Part shown: one piece after another, positions 54,051 to 62,600 of the stretch
Layout: each line of letters starts with the position of its first letter
Position numbering within the stretch: the first letter of the stretch is position 1
NCBI RefSeq assembly: GCF_026094475.1
Contig: NZ_JAPELL010000001.1
Coordinates: 777,171 to 841,170, forward strand
From: Homoserinimonas sedimenticola
GTDB taxonomy: Bacteria; Actinomycetota; Actinomycetes; Actinomycetales; Microbacteriaceae
DNA: 64,000 nucleotides
Direction: 5' to 3'
Notes under the pieces: model-generated
Database searches by the model: none
Told to the model about the DNA's origin: nothing
Seen by the model: only the letters and a program-made list of their open reading frames with translations
Made by a program: the position numbers and the translations under genes

Positions 54051-55561
54051 CAGGCGCCTACCTCGCTCACTGCCGTGGGGAACTGACGCGCGACGGCGTC
54101 ATAGATGGGGGTGTCGCTGACCTCCGCGGGGCCCGAAGCGGATGCCGCGGCATCCGTCTCCTCCAGGTCCCACGGGCTCGACAGGGTGCCGCGCACGGCG
54201 GTGGCCGCCGCGACAAGCGGCGACACGAGGTGGGTGCGACCGCCCTTGCCCTGGCGGCCCTCGAAGTTGCGGTTGGAGGTCGATGCGCAGCGCTCACCGG
54301 GGGCAAGCTGGTCGGGATTCATGCCGAGGCACATGGAGCAGCCGGCGAAGCGCCACTCGGCACCGAACTCGGTGAACACCTTGTCGAGGCCCTCGGCCTC
54401 TGCCTCAAGCCGCACTCGCGCCGACCCCGGCACGACCATGACGCGAACGCCCTCCGCCTTCTTGCGCCCCTTGACGATCGAGGCGAAGGCCCGGAGGTCC
54501 TCGATGCGGCTGTTAGTGCAGGAACCCATGAAGACGGCGTCGACCGGGATCTCCTTCATAGGCGTGCCCGCCTCGAGCTCCATGTACTCGAGGGCGCGCT
54601 CGGCCGCGGCGCGCTCATTGGGGTCGATCATGGTCGACGGGTCGGGCACCGTGTCACTCAGGGAGACGCCCTGGCCGGGGTTGGTGCCCCACGTCACGAA
54701 GGGCTCGAGCTCGTTCGCGTCGAGGAAGACCTCGGCGTCGAAGACCGCGTCGTCGTCGGTCGCGAGCGTGTTCCAGTACTCGACCGCGGCATCCCAGTCC
54801 TCACCCTCGGGCGCGTGCGGGCGGCCCTTGAGGTAGTCGTAGGTGGTCTGGTCGGGCGCGACCATGCCGGCGCGCGCGCCCGCCTCGATCGACATGTTGC
54901 AGATCGTCATGCGGCCCTCCATCGAGAGCGAACGGATGGCGCTGCCGCGGTATTCGAGCACGTAGCCCTGGCCGCCACCCGTGCCGATCTTCGCGATGAC
55001 CGCAAGGATGATGTCCTTTGCCGTCACGCCGGGACGCAGCTCGCCCTCGACCGTGATCGCCATGGTCTTGAAGGGCTTGAGCGGCAGGGTCTGGGTCGCG
55101 AGCACGTGCTCGACCTCGCTCGTGCCAATGCCGAACGCCATCGCGCCGAAGGCGCCGTGCGTCGAGGTGTGACTGTCGCCGCAGACGACCGTGATGCCAG
55201 GCATCGTCAGCCCCAGCTGCGGTCCGACCACGTGCACGATGCCCTGCTCGACATCCCCCAGCGGGTGCAGGCGCACGCCGAACTCCTCGCAGTTGCGGCG
55301 GAGCGTTTCGATCTGCGTGCGGCTCGTGACATCCGCGATCTGCTTGTCGATGTTGAGCGTAGGCGTGTTGTGATCCTCCGTCGCGATCGTCAGATCGGGG
55401 CGGCGCACGGGGCGCCCCGCCATGCGCAGACCGTCGAACGCTTGAGGGCTCGTGACCTCGTGGACGAGGTGGAGGTCGATGTAGAGAAGATCCGGGTTGC
55501 CGTCTTCGCCCCTGACGACGACGTGGTCGTCCCAGACTTTCTCTGCCAGCGTCCTGCCCAC
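54050..55561 (-). CDS. leuC: 3-isopropylmalate dehydratase large subunit LeuC
   Basis: 503 aa aconitase-type enzyme. [31 protein letters not shown] and the cluster cysteines in [11 protein letters not shown] and [16 protein letters not shown] at 55561 follows GAGAGG. Leads an operon mixing leucine, peptidoglycan and phospholipid genes; the likely -10 TAGAAT is 57 bp upstream. Confidence 0.97.
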   Translation of the reverse strand: MGRTLAEKVWDDHVVVRGEDGNPDLLYIDLHLVHEVTSPQAFDGLRMAGRPVRRPDLTIATEDHNTPTLNIDKQIADVTSRTQIETLRRNCEEFGVRLHPLGDVEQGIVHVVGPQLGLTMPGITVVCGDSHTSTHGAFGAMAFGIGTSEVEHVLATQTLPLKPFKTMAITVEGELRPGVTAKDIILAVIAKIGTGGGQGYVLEYRGSAIRSLSMEGRMTICNMSIEAGARAGMVAPDQTTYDYLKGRPHAPEGEDWDAAVEYWNTLATDDDAVFDAEVFLDANELEPFVTWGTNPGQGVSLSDTVPDPSTMIDPNERAAAERALEYMELEAGTPMKEIPVDAVFMGSCTNSRIEDLRAFASIVKGRKKAEGVRVMVVPGSARVRLEAEAEGLDKVFTEFGAEWRFAGCSMCLGMNPDQLAPGERCASTSNRNFEGRQGKGGRTHLVSPLVAAATAVRGTLSSPWDLEETDAAASASGPAEVSDTPIYDAVARQFPTAVSEVGA

Positions 55562-55608
55562 AGTGGTGCCTCTCTCTTGGATCCGAGCGCGCCGGAATGC
55601 ACGCGCTC

Positions 55609-55639
55609 AATCTCGACATTCTACGGTGCCGAATCTCGA
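55609..55639 (-). promoter_or_regulatory. leuC operon promoter with a direct repeat
   Basis: TAGAAT on the minus strand (55623-55618) gives a leader of about 50 nt. AATCTCGA occurs at 55609-55616 and 55632-55639 on the plus strand, one copy on either side of the -10 and 23 bp apart, compatible with a dimeric activator or repressor. No leader peptide rich in leucine was found. Confidence 0.4.
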
Positions 55640-55650
55640 AGCGTGCTGCG

Positions 55651-56277
55651 TCAGCCGCGCTGGGCGCGGATCTCGAATTCGCCCAGATGAATGGTCGCGC
55701 CATTCTCGACCGGATGAGGTGTTCCCGGAACGACATCGACCTCATCGCCGTTCGGGTAGCTCAACCAGACCCCGTTGGTCGAGTTGAGGTCGTGAATGAG
55801 GAGAGCGCCGGATGCCTCGGCCACGAGTGCGGCGTGGGTCTTCGAGACCGAGCGCTGCGGGTCGTCGACCGCGAGCAGCTCGGCGGAGGGCCACTCGGGA
55901 AGAGCCGCCGGATCGCGTCCGAGCAGGAGCGAACCGTGCGTCAGACGACGCTGACCAGACCCCGCGATATCGATCGTCCAGCTTGGCTGGCGGCTGGGGG
56001 CGACCCGCGTGGCGTCATCGACCTCGGCGGTCGGCAGCTGCGGCGGAAGGCCGGGAGCGACGGTCGGCACAAAGACCGGGGCTTCCTTAGCGACGACAGG
56101 TTCGCTGCGACGGGGCGTCTCGACCCGGTAGGTCGCCGAATCGAAGTTGGCCATGCCGGGCGGCAGGCTGATGAACTCGGACTCGTCAGGCGGAGCGGGA
56201 GCCGCAGCATCCCGCGCCGTAGGAGGCGGAGTCACGGGCGCTGGCGGAACGACGAAGTTCGCATCATCACCGGTCAC
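55651..56277 (-). CDS. FHA-domain protein of the type VII locus
   Basis: 208 aa. N-terminal 110 residues are disordered and proline-rich; the C-terminal FHA domain (about 115-205) shows LLLGRDPAALPEW, SVSKTHAALVAE and the LNSTNGVWL turn, all phosphothreonine-binding hallmarks. GTG at 56277 with AGGAGGGGG upstream. Lies at the leuC-side end of the type VII cluster on the same strand; the large motor also carries an FHA domain, so phospho-signalling is a plausible shared theme. Confidence 0.88.
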   Translation of the reverse strand: MTGDDANFVVPPAPVTPPPTARDAAAPAPPDESEFISLPPGMANFDSATYRVETPRRSEPVVAKEAPVFVPTVAPGLPPQLPTAEVDDATRVAPSRQPSWTIDIAGSGQRRLTHGSLLLGRDPAALPEWPSAELLAVDDPQRSVSKTHAALVAEASGALLIHDLNSTNGVWLSYPNGDEVDVVPGTPHPVENGATIHLGEFEIRAQRG

Positions 56278-56301
56278 CGCTACCCCCTCCTGTCGCGGGC
56301 A

Positions 56302-56316
56302 ATGCTAGTACAGCCG
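56302..56316 (-). promoter_or_regulatory. Promoter of the FHA gene, direct repeat copy 1
   Basis: On the plus strand ATGCTAGTACAGCCG; on the minus strand it contains TAGCAT (56307-56302), a -10 that would start RNA about 18 nt before the GTG at 56277. The same 15 bp recurs at 56480-56494. Confidence 0.4.
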
Positions 56317-56324
56317 ACCCTGCT

Positions 56325-56353
56325 CCGGCCTTCCTAGCCGGCGCAGAGGCCGG
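56325..56353. terminator. Possible terminator hairpin between GPP34 and FHA genes
   Basis: CCGGCCT (56325-56331) and AGGCCGG (56347-56353) form a 7-bp stem with a 15-base loop in the 240-bp gap. Weak, but the only hairpin there. Confidence 0.35.
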
Positions 56354-56479
56354 TCCCCGTGAAAGCCCGCTCCACTGACATCACCGGCGCGACGATGGAG
56401 CCGCCTCAATCGCGCCGTGGGTCCGTGAGCGAGCCGACCTTGCCGACGACATCGGCCCGACCACCGGCCGCACACGGGC

Positions 56480-56494
56480 ATGCTAGTACAGCCG
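56480..56494 (-). repeat. Direct repeat copy 2 of the promoter element
   Basis: ATGCTAGTACAGCCG, 178 bp from the first copy and including the same TAGCAT -10 on the minus strand. No gene start follows it closely, so it may be left from a duplication or a lost gene. The gap between GPP34 and FHA (56278-56517) holds nothing else convincing. Confidence 0.5.
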
Positions 56495-56517
56495 CTTCGG
56501 GCAACACGGACCCCGAG

Positions 56518-57210
56518 CTAGCTCTCGTATCCGGCTCCGGGGCCTGCCGTCGCCCTCTCCGCCGCGAAGATCTCGATGAGAGCATCACAAATCTCTGGCG
56601 GATACCAATCGCGCTCGATTACAGGGGCATTCTCGACACCGTGCGGCCGTTGAGCACCACGATTGAAGCGGTCATCCGCGTTGCGCATCAGGTCGACGAA
56701 CACGGCGTCGCGGATGTCTGAAACCGCTTCCGGAGTGAGCCATGCTGCGTTCAGCCGAAAGATCGCATCCCGCTGCTGGGCGCCATCGACAATCCAAAGA
56801 GAGGACCTGAGGCCGCCGAACCGCCCTTCTCGCCGAATCACCCCTCGTTCGATGAGCGCCTCCTGAACTGCAGAGGCCACAGGCTTCCATACCTTTGGCA
56901 GTATTCCGAAGGCGTCTCGAGGTTTCGTGCCCATCGACATCATCGCGACAAGGGCGCCATCGAGGGCAGGAGCGCCCACCGGATCGGCTGACAACACAAC
57001 GAGCTTGTGCTTGCCCTTGCGCGACATGAAGCCGGTTTCGGGCACAGACCCTACCCGCCCCAACAGCACCAACTCGGCGAGAGCCGCCGCAGCAACCTCC
57101 ATGCCGCCCACGTGCAGTTGTCCATCGCCGATGTCGAGGACGAGTTGCACGTCTTCACATAGCAGCGGCGTCGTCGCTGTGTATGCCGTTCCGGAACCGG
57201 AAGTCTCCAT
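56518..57210 (-). CDS. GPP34 (GolPH3)-family protein
   Basis: 230 aa. All-helical GPP34 layout: start TPLLCEDVQLVLDIGDGQLHVGG, EVAAAALAELVLLGRV, then the KHKLVVLSADPVG strand, ALIERGVIRREGRFGGLRSSLWIVDG and a helical end. In eukaryotes GolPH3 binds phosphoinositides and glycosyltransferases; bacterial members are common in actinobacteria with no known role. It is 5 bp after the unknown 224-aa gene and thus part of the type VII operon. Family assigned by pattern only. Confidence 0.72.
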   Translation of the reverse strand: METSGSGTAYTATTPLLCEDVQLVLDIGDGQLHVGGMEVAAAALAELVLLGRVGSVPETGFMSRKGKHKLVVLSADPVGAPALDGALVAMMSMGTKPRDAFGILPKVWKPVASAVQEALIERGVIRREGRFGGLRSSLWIVDGAQQRDAIFRLNAAWLTPEAVSDIRDAVFVDLMRNADDRFNRGAQRPHGVENAPVIERDWYPPEICDALIEIFAAERATAGPGAGYES

Positions 57211-57215
57211 CTGAA

Positions 57216-57890
57216 TCAGGCCTTGACGAAGTCGGTGACGAAACTCACCAGATCGCTGAGCGTCTCTGCTGCCCCCACGTTCTCCACGAGCTTCTCGGGC
57301 TCGCTGCTGCCTGTTTCCCCGAACGCGTATCCGTAAACATCGTGATCGCGGCGGAAACTGAAGGCGCGGCTCTCTTCGAGCGTTGCCATCTGCACGATCA
57401 CCCCGGACTTCTCCGCCTGCTCTGCCAGACCGAAAGCGCTCCGAGCGACGACATCCGACGGCACGGACTCGGGGTCAAGGATGATGAACCACCAGGTACC
57501 GAGAATTCTCGGTTGCGCGAGCAGACCACCGTGCGGGGACTCGATGAACAGTCCAAGGTCGGCAGCGTCATCGGCGGCGCCGGAGATCGACGTCCAGCGC
57601 ACGGCGTTCGTCAGAATGTACGCCACGACCAGCGCTGAATCGAGCAGGGTGAACTCTCCTCCCTCCGCGAACTTGAGCTGGCCACGCGCGAGAAGCGCCG
57701 CCCCTCCCGTCAAGATGGTCTCGTCAACACTCGGGACGGGCGCCACATTGAGCACTTCGGCGCTCCTGTCAGCCTTCGGCCCCGGCGCGACGCTGAGGAG
57801 GTACTCGAGTTCGGCAACGGAGTAGCCGATATCCGGAACCTGCTCCTGCTGCGCTGTTCCCGGGGCAGCAGCCGCGTTGGTCTCAATCAT
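57216..57890 (-). CDS. Hypothetical type VII locus protein (possible chaperone or immunity)
   Basis: 224 aa, no signal or membrane segment. N-terminal 20 residues disordered, then YSVAELEYLLSVAPG and a mixed alpha/beta body (LKFAEGGEFTLLDSALVVAYILTNAVRW, GTWWFIILDPESVPSDVVARSAFGLAEQAEK, and an acidic helical end SDLVSFVTDFVKA). Not recognised. Its general layout recalls EspG-type ESX chaperones, but no motif proves this. Position directly after the candidate effector would also suit an immunity protein. Weak GAGAG before the ATG. Confidence 0.6.
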   Translation of the reverse strand: MIETNAAAAPGTAQQEQVPDIGYSVAELEYLLSVAPGPKADRSAEVLNVAPVPSVDETILTGGAALLARGQLKFAEGGEFTLLDSALVVAYILTNAVRWTSISGAADDAADLGLFIESPHGGLLAQPRILGTWWFIILDPESVPSDVVARSAFGLAEQAEKSGVIVQMATLEESRAFSFRRDHDVYGYAFGETGSSEPEKLVENVGAAETLSDLVSFVTDFVKA

Positions 57891-57933
57891 CGTAGATCTC
57901 TCAATCGCTTCGAGTCAGCACAGTCTCGCGGTG

Positions 57934-58980
57934 CTACCAGGGCCAGACGTCATCGACGAAATCCCCGACGCTGGATGCGGCGTCGCTCACGAAATCAACC
58001 GTAGCGCTCGCGGCGTTGCCGATGTGGTCAAGGCCGGTGTTGCCATTCTCATCTTCGCCGAAGAGCCAGCGACCGGCGGTGTAGGCGAGCCCTGCTCCAG
58101 CGAAGACGAGGCCGACGGGAGGGGGAGCGAGAGATCCGATGCTGGTTACCGTTCCCACAAGGCCGTCAGCGACAGCCCAGGCGTCATCGGAGCTGACCTC
58201 GCCATCCATCATGCCGCTCACGCCCGTGGCGATGTTTGCGACGCCTCCGACGGCCCCCAGAACACCGAAACCCTTGCCGGCGACCGTGGCAACCCTGCTT
58301 GCCGCTGAGACGACACCGGCGTTGGGTACATGAAGTCGAGAGATCCATGCGGGCGGCTTGGCATGTCGGCCAACCGAATGGATACCGCTCGGGTTGATGA
58401 GGTTCCACGGCTTCAACTTGTTGCCTGAGACATACATCGAGCGCAACCACCACGGCGCCGCGCTCGAACCGAGGGTGAACTGGCGTAGCGCCTGGCTGCC
58501 CGCCGAAGTCCCTCTCAGCCACCAATTCCTGACGTTCATGCCCGTGGCCCATGCCGGAGATCCCTGCATGGCAAGCATTCGAACCGCAGCGGGAAGCTCC
58601 AGGATGGTGCGCGGCCATGAAATCCAGCGACGCCACCACGAGATGTCTCCCAGGACTCCGTAGGTCCCTGCGGCAACGTCAAGGAATCCGTTGCCTGACG
58701 CTTCGTGCTGAGCCGCCGCCTCTGCACCAAGCCGTTGAAGGAGCGCCGTTGCCGCACTCTGCGCCGAGATGATGGACGAGCGGGCAGTAGAGACATGGTG
58801 CAATGACCATGGCGCAACGGTGCGTTCGCCCGAGTCGATGCCGTACGCATGAGGGGCGTGGGCGGCTGCGGTGGTCGCGAAAAGGTCGCTGGCGATCACG
58901 GAGAGAGCATCCACCTGGGCCTGCATGGATGACCGCTTGTCGGCAACAACCTCGGGGTCCATGCCCCATACGTCATTCAT
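57934..58980 (-). CDS. Candidate type VII-secreted effector with WXG-like N-terminus
   Basis: 348 aa. The first 100 residues form a helical region starting MNDVWGMDPEVVADKRSSM, resembling LXG/WXG effectors. A tryptophan-rich middle (ISWWRRWISW, APWWLRSMYV; about 110-210) follows. The C-terminal 120 residues are Gly/Ala-rich and hydrophobic (KGFGVLGAVGGVANIATGVSG, PPPVGLVFAGAGLAYTAG), suggesting membrane insertion. No Sec signal is present. ATG at 58980 is only 8 bp after the WXG100 stop; the open frame upstream is shadow. Likely a partner-dependent effector exported with the adjacent WXG100 proteins. No known toxin domain was identified. Confidence 0.7.
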   Translation of the reverse strand: MNDVWGMDPEVVADKRSSMQAQVDALSVIASDLFATTAAAHAPHAYGIDSGERTVAPWSLHHVSTARSSIISAQSAATALLQRLGAEAAAQHEASGNGFLDVAAGTYGVLGDISWWRRWISWPRTILELPAAVRMLAMQGSPAWATGMNVRNWWLRGTSAGSQALRQFTLGSSAAPWWLRSMYVSGNKLKPWNLINPSGIHSVGRHAKPPAWISRLHVPNAGVVSAASRVATVAGKGFGVLGAVGGVANIATGVSGMMDGEVSSDDAWAVADGLVGTVTSIGSLAPPPVGLVFAGAGLAYTAGRWLFGEDENGNTGLDHIGNAASATVDFVSDAASSVGDFVDDVWPW

Positions 58981-58988
58981 GCGTGCTC

Positions 58989-59204
58989 CTACTCGACCGT
59001 CTCGAAGGACACACTGTCCATGTGACCGGCGGCGGCGATGAGCAGCGTGTGCACCTGGTCGTGCCAGTCCTGTGCGAAACGGTCGGCGTCTGGCCCGCTC
59101 CAGATGCCCGGGCCGACGATCTCTCCGAGCAGGCGTTCGAGATTCGTGTCGATCCCGCGCACTTGCGCTGCGGCACCCGACATTTCCCACGATGACATCA
59201 ACAT
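58989..59204 (-). CDS. Short WXG100-family protein
   Basis: 71 aa, shorter than the usual 95-100. Central GIWSGPDADRF is the WXG turn between two helices. ATG at 59204 follows GAGAGGG; the protein lacks most of helix 1. It probably pairs with the 88-aa WXG protein or with the effector next door. Eight bp before the effector gene. Confidence 0.8.
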   Translation of the reverse strand: MLMSSWEMSGAAAQVRGIDTNLERLLGEIVGPGIWSGPDADRFAQDWHDQVHTLLIAAAGHMDSVSFETVE

Positions 59205-59238
59205 ACGGACCCTCTCGAGAATGAGTGAACCGGCTCAG

Positions 59239-59263
59239 TGGTCGACGCGCAGTGCGCCGACCA
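59239..59263 (-). terminator. Hairpin between the two WXG100 genes
   Basis: TGGTCG (59239-59244) pairs with CGACCA (59258-59263), and an inner GCGC-AGT-GCGC stacks on it. No T run follows. It may attenuate readthrough or protect the short WXG100 transcript so more of the small protein is made. Confidence 0.45.
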
Positions 59264-59273
59264 CCGATACCGA

Positions 59274-59540
59274 CTAGGAGGAGGCGATCCGCTGGTTCTC
59301 AGCGTCCTCGCGAGCAGCGGTTGCCGCCGTACGCATCTGCTCTGCAGCGTTGCGCAGGTTCTGCGCGATAGTGCCCGTCCACTGCTCCTCAAAACGGTTG
59401 TAGTCCGTTCCCGTCCAGGTCGTGCCCTGAAGCTTCGTGGTCAGCGTGGTGAGCACGGTGTCAAGGTCTCCCGCCTTGGTGTCAAGCTGTGTCGCCAGCT
59501 CGTCGACCTCTTCGGGAATCATTCCGAGTTGACCGCTCAT
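59274..59540 (-). CDS. WXG100-family (ESAT-6-like) protein
   Basis: 88 aa, two helices with the WTG turn GTTWTGTDYNRFEEQW at the centre. Starts MSGQLGMIPEEVDELATQLD. AAGAGGAGAAAG precedes the ATG. Type VII substrate, likely a dimer with the neighbouring 71-aa protein. TAGAGT (59619-59614) is a possible -10. Confidence 0.92.
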   Translation of the reverse strand: MSGQLGMIPEEVDELATQLDTKAGDLDTVLTTLTTKLQGTTWTGTDYNRFEEQWTGTIAQNLRNAAEQMRTAATAAREDAENQRIASS

Positions 59541-59664
59541 GTCTTTCTCCTCTTCTCTCTGTTGGCACTACAGGCTCCGCGTAACCCCCTCGCGGCGATT
59601 ACCTCACGGAGTGACTCTAGCGGTGGTGAAAACCTGCGGCGATGGGCAGCTCTCCCCATGGTGA

Positions 59665-62600
59665 TCAGATGTCAGGCAGAGCCATCTGCACTGTCCGGAC
59701 CTTGCCCGCCTGCACGAAGTTGCCTCGACCCTCCGGGAACTCCGACCGCTTGATGCGAGGGAACGACGTCTTGAACAGCAGATCGCCCTCATGAGGCTCA
59801 GGCTGGAGCGCGAAGCCTCGGCGAGCCGCTTTGAACTCCATAAGCAGTGGCCAGGACTGGCTCCACGTGCTGTTCTCGGACTCAGCCACGACGAAGTGGT
59901 CGTTGCGCTTTGCAGCCTTGATCAGGGCCGTGAGGTCCTGATCGGCCGGAGTGCTGAGAAAGTCCGTAATCGACTCGATGAGTATCGCGAGGCGCGCCCC
60001 CTGCGTTGCAGGGGCGGAGGCGCGCTCCAGCAGGCTCTTGGCGAGAGTGGCGGCAACATCAGGGCTAGTCGCGGTCCCCGACCATCCCGGCGCCAGCGAC
60101 AACGATGATCTCGCGTTGCCGAAGTAGAAGAGTTCGACTCCGGGAGGGCCCTCCCGAAGAGCCTGCGCAAGCGTTGCCAGAGCCGTTGATCGACCACTCG
60201 CGGGTGGTCCGGTCAGCATGAAGGCGCCCTCAGGCACAATCGCAAACGGCTGCAGATCGTCCGAGGCGACGCCGATAGCGATCTGACCCGGGCGCGTGCG
60301 CGCTCCTCGCAGTTCCGACAGTGCAATCTCGCCGGCTAGCCTCTCGATCGCCGGGGCGTCGGCGATTCCATTGTCCCGCATGGCTTTCGCTAGCTTCTCG
60401 ATCGCTCTCGCCTGCTCGGCCACGTTCGCCGTTCCGCCGAAGACGGCGACCTGGGTCTCGAGCTGGTCGAGCACGGCGCGGCCAGGCGGGGACGCGGCGG
60501 AGAGGACATCCGATGGCGCGTCGACCATTGCATAGTCGTTCTCATCCGTCAGTCGTAGTGTGACCTTGCGCTGGAAGGACGCGCTGACGGAGGGCGAGAT
60601 CGAGCCGGGCCTGTCAGCCGACACTATGACATGGATGCCGACCTGTCGGCCGTCGGAAAGCACCTGGAGAAACTGGTTGAACAGCGACGATGATGCTGTG
60701 AACTCGTACTCCTGTCGAAACGTCGCCATACCGTCGATGAGCAAGAGCACGCGAGGTTCCTTCGGCTGTGAGGCGAGAGCACGATACTCGGCCACCGTGC
60801 TCGCCCTGACGGCCCCATAGCGGAGCACACGATCATCGATCATCTCCCGCAGCATTCGGATCAGTCGTCCCACCCGCTCCGTGTCATCGGCGCCAATCAC
60901 CGCGCCAACGTGCGGCAAAGCCTCAAGCATCCGAAGTCCACCTGAGGCGAAGTCGAGGGCGTAGACCTGCACTGGCCCGCCACGCGGGGTGATCGCGGCA
61001 GCGATCGCCAGCGATCTGAGCGCGACGCTCTTGCCCGAGCCACCCGTGCCATACACGGCGAGGTGGCCGTCGATATCGGGACGGAAGTAGACGGGATACT
61101 GGCTCTGCTTCTCGGCATCATCAACCACTCCGATCACGAGCTCCGCATCGGTGCGCTGCCGCAGCATGCTCAAATCGTAAACAGGTGAGAGCTCATCAAG
61201 CCATGGCTTGCGAGGGGCAGGAATTCCCGCGGCGGTAGCAGCCTGCGACATCGAGGTCACGAGCCTCGCGGTGTCATTCGGACCAAGGTTGACGTCCTCG
61301 TCGCTTCCCTGAGGCTTCGGAGCCTCCCACTTCCGCTCTATGCCGAACGCGAGCTCTGCCACCTCGACCGAGGGCGCCGACTGTGCGTCACTCGTCCATC
61401 CGCCCGCATATCCCGTCTGAAAGCTGGTGAGACGCCCCGGCCCCGTTTTGGCGATGCCCCTTCCCGGCACGGAGGGGTCAAACCCGGCGGCGACCGCTGA
61501 GCCAACAACGTCGGTTGAATCCGACTCATCGGCCATACGAAGGGCAACTCTCAAGTTGGTGTTCGCTCGCAAATTGTCCTTGATGACACCGGCGGGGCGC
61601 TGCGTCGCCATGATCAGGTGGATGCCCAGGGAACGGCCACGCTGCGCTATATCGACGACACCATCAACGAACTCGGGCACCTCCCCCACGAGAGCAGCAA
61701 ACTCGTCGATGACAAGAACGAGAGCAGGGGGACATTCCGGGTCACCCCGCTTCTCAAGCTCGATGAGATCCTTCACCTTTTTGCGGTTAAAGAGGTGCTC
61801 GCGAAAATGTAGTTCCGCCCGAAGGCTGGTCAGCGCTCGACGCACCAGGTGCGGACTGAGGTCAGTGACCAATCCGACCGTGTGAGGGAGGTCGACGCAA
61901 TCGGCGAAGGCGGATCCGCCCTTGTAGTCGACAAAGAGAAAGGTCACTCGGTCAGGGCTGTACTCCGCGGCCATGCCCAGCACCCAGGCTTGGAGGAACT
62001 CGCTCTTGCCCGCACCGGTCGTTCCGCCGACTAGGGCGTGCGGACCATGCGTGCGGAGGTCGAGATGGAGAGAGTCGACGTTTGACTGACCGACGACTGC
62101 TCGGAGCTTGCCCGCACGGCGTGCCTTCAACGGGGCATCGGGAGTGCGGTCATTGACGGATTCGTTCTGATTCCAGCGGTCGATGACCGCTTCGCTCGAG
62201 GTGGCCATATCGTGGCCCAGCAGATCGAGGAATGACACCGACCGGGGAATATCACTTTCGTCTGCGATGAATGCCCCCGCATCCGCGACGGCAGCCAGCC
62301 GACGCGCGAACTCCAGAGCACGCGATGTCGAGACGCGACTGATCTCTACATCGTCGATGAGTTGTCCAGTGCGAACGAGACCGACCTTGGCCTTTGGCTC
62401 TGCCTCGTGAACCTCCAAGAAGGTCCGGCACGCAGCCGGTAGCGACGTGCGCGTCGTGGCGATCCAGATCGGGAACACTCCTGCAGCGGGAGCTTTTTCA
62501 ATGAGTTGAGTGACCCGTGCGCGGTCAATCGGAGCGTCATCTGAGATAACCACGATGACGCAAGGCAGCTCGGGCGGCTGATCGGAGCTGCTGGGCTTCT

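Noticed and set aside
55562-55650. Leucine attenuator upstream of leuC
   Set aside because: Only 89 bp available; no short frame rich in leucine codons and no alternative stems evident.
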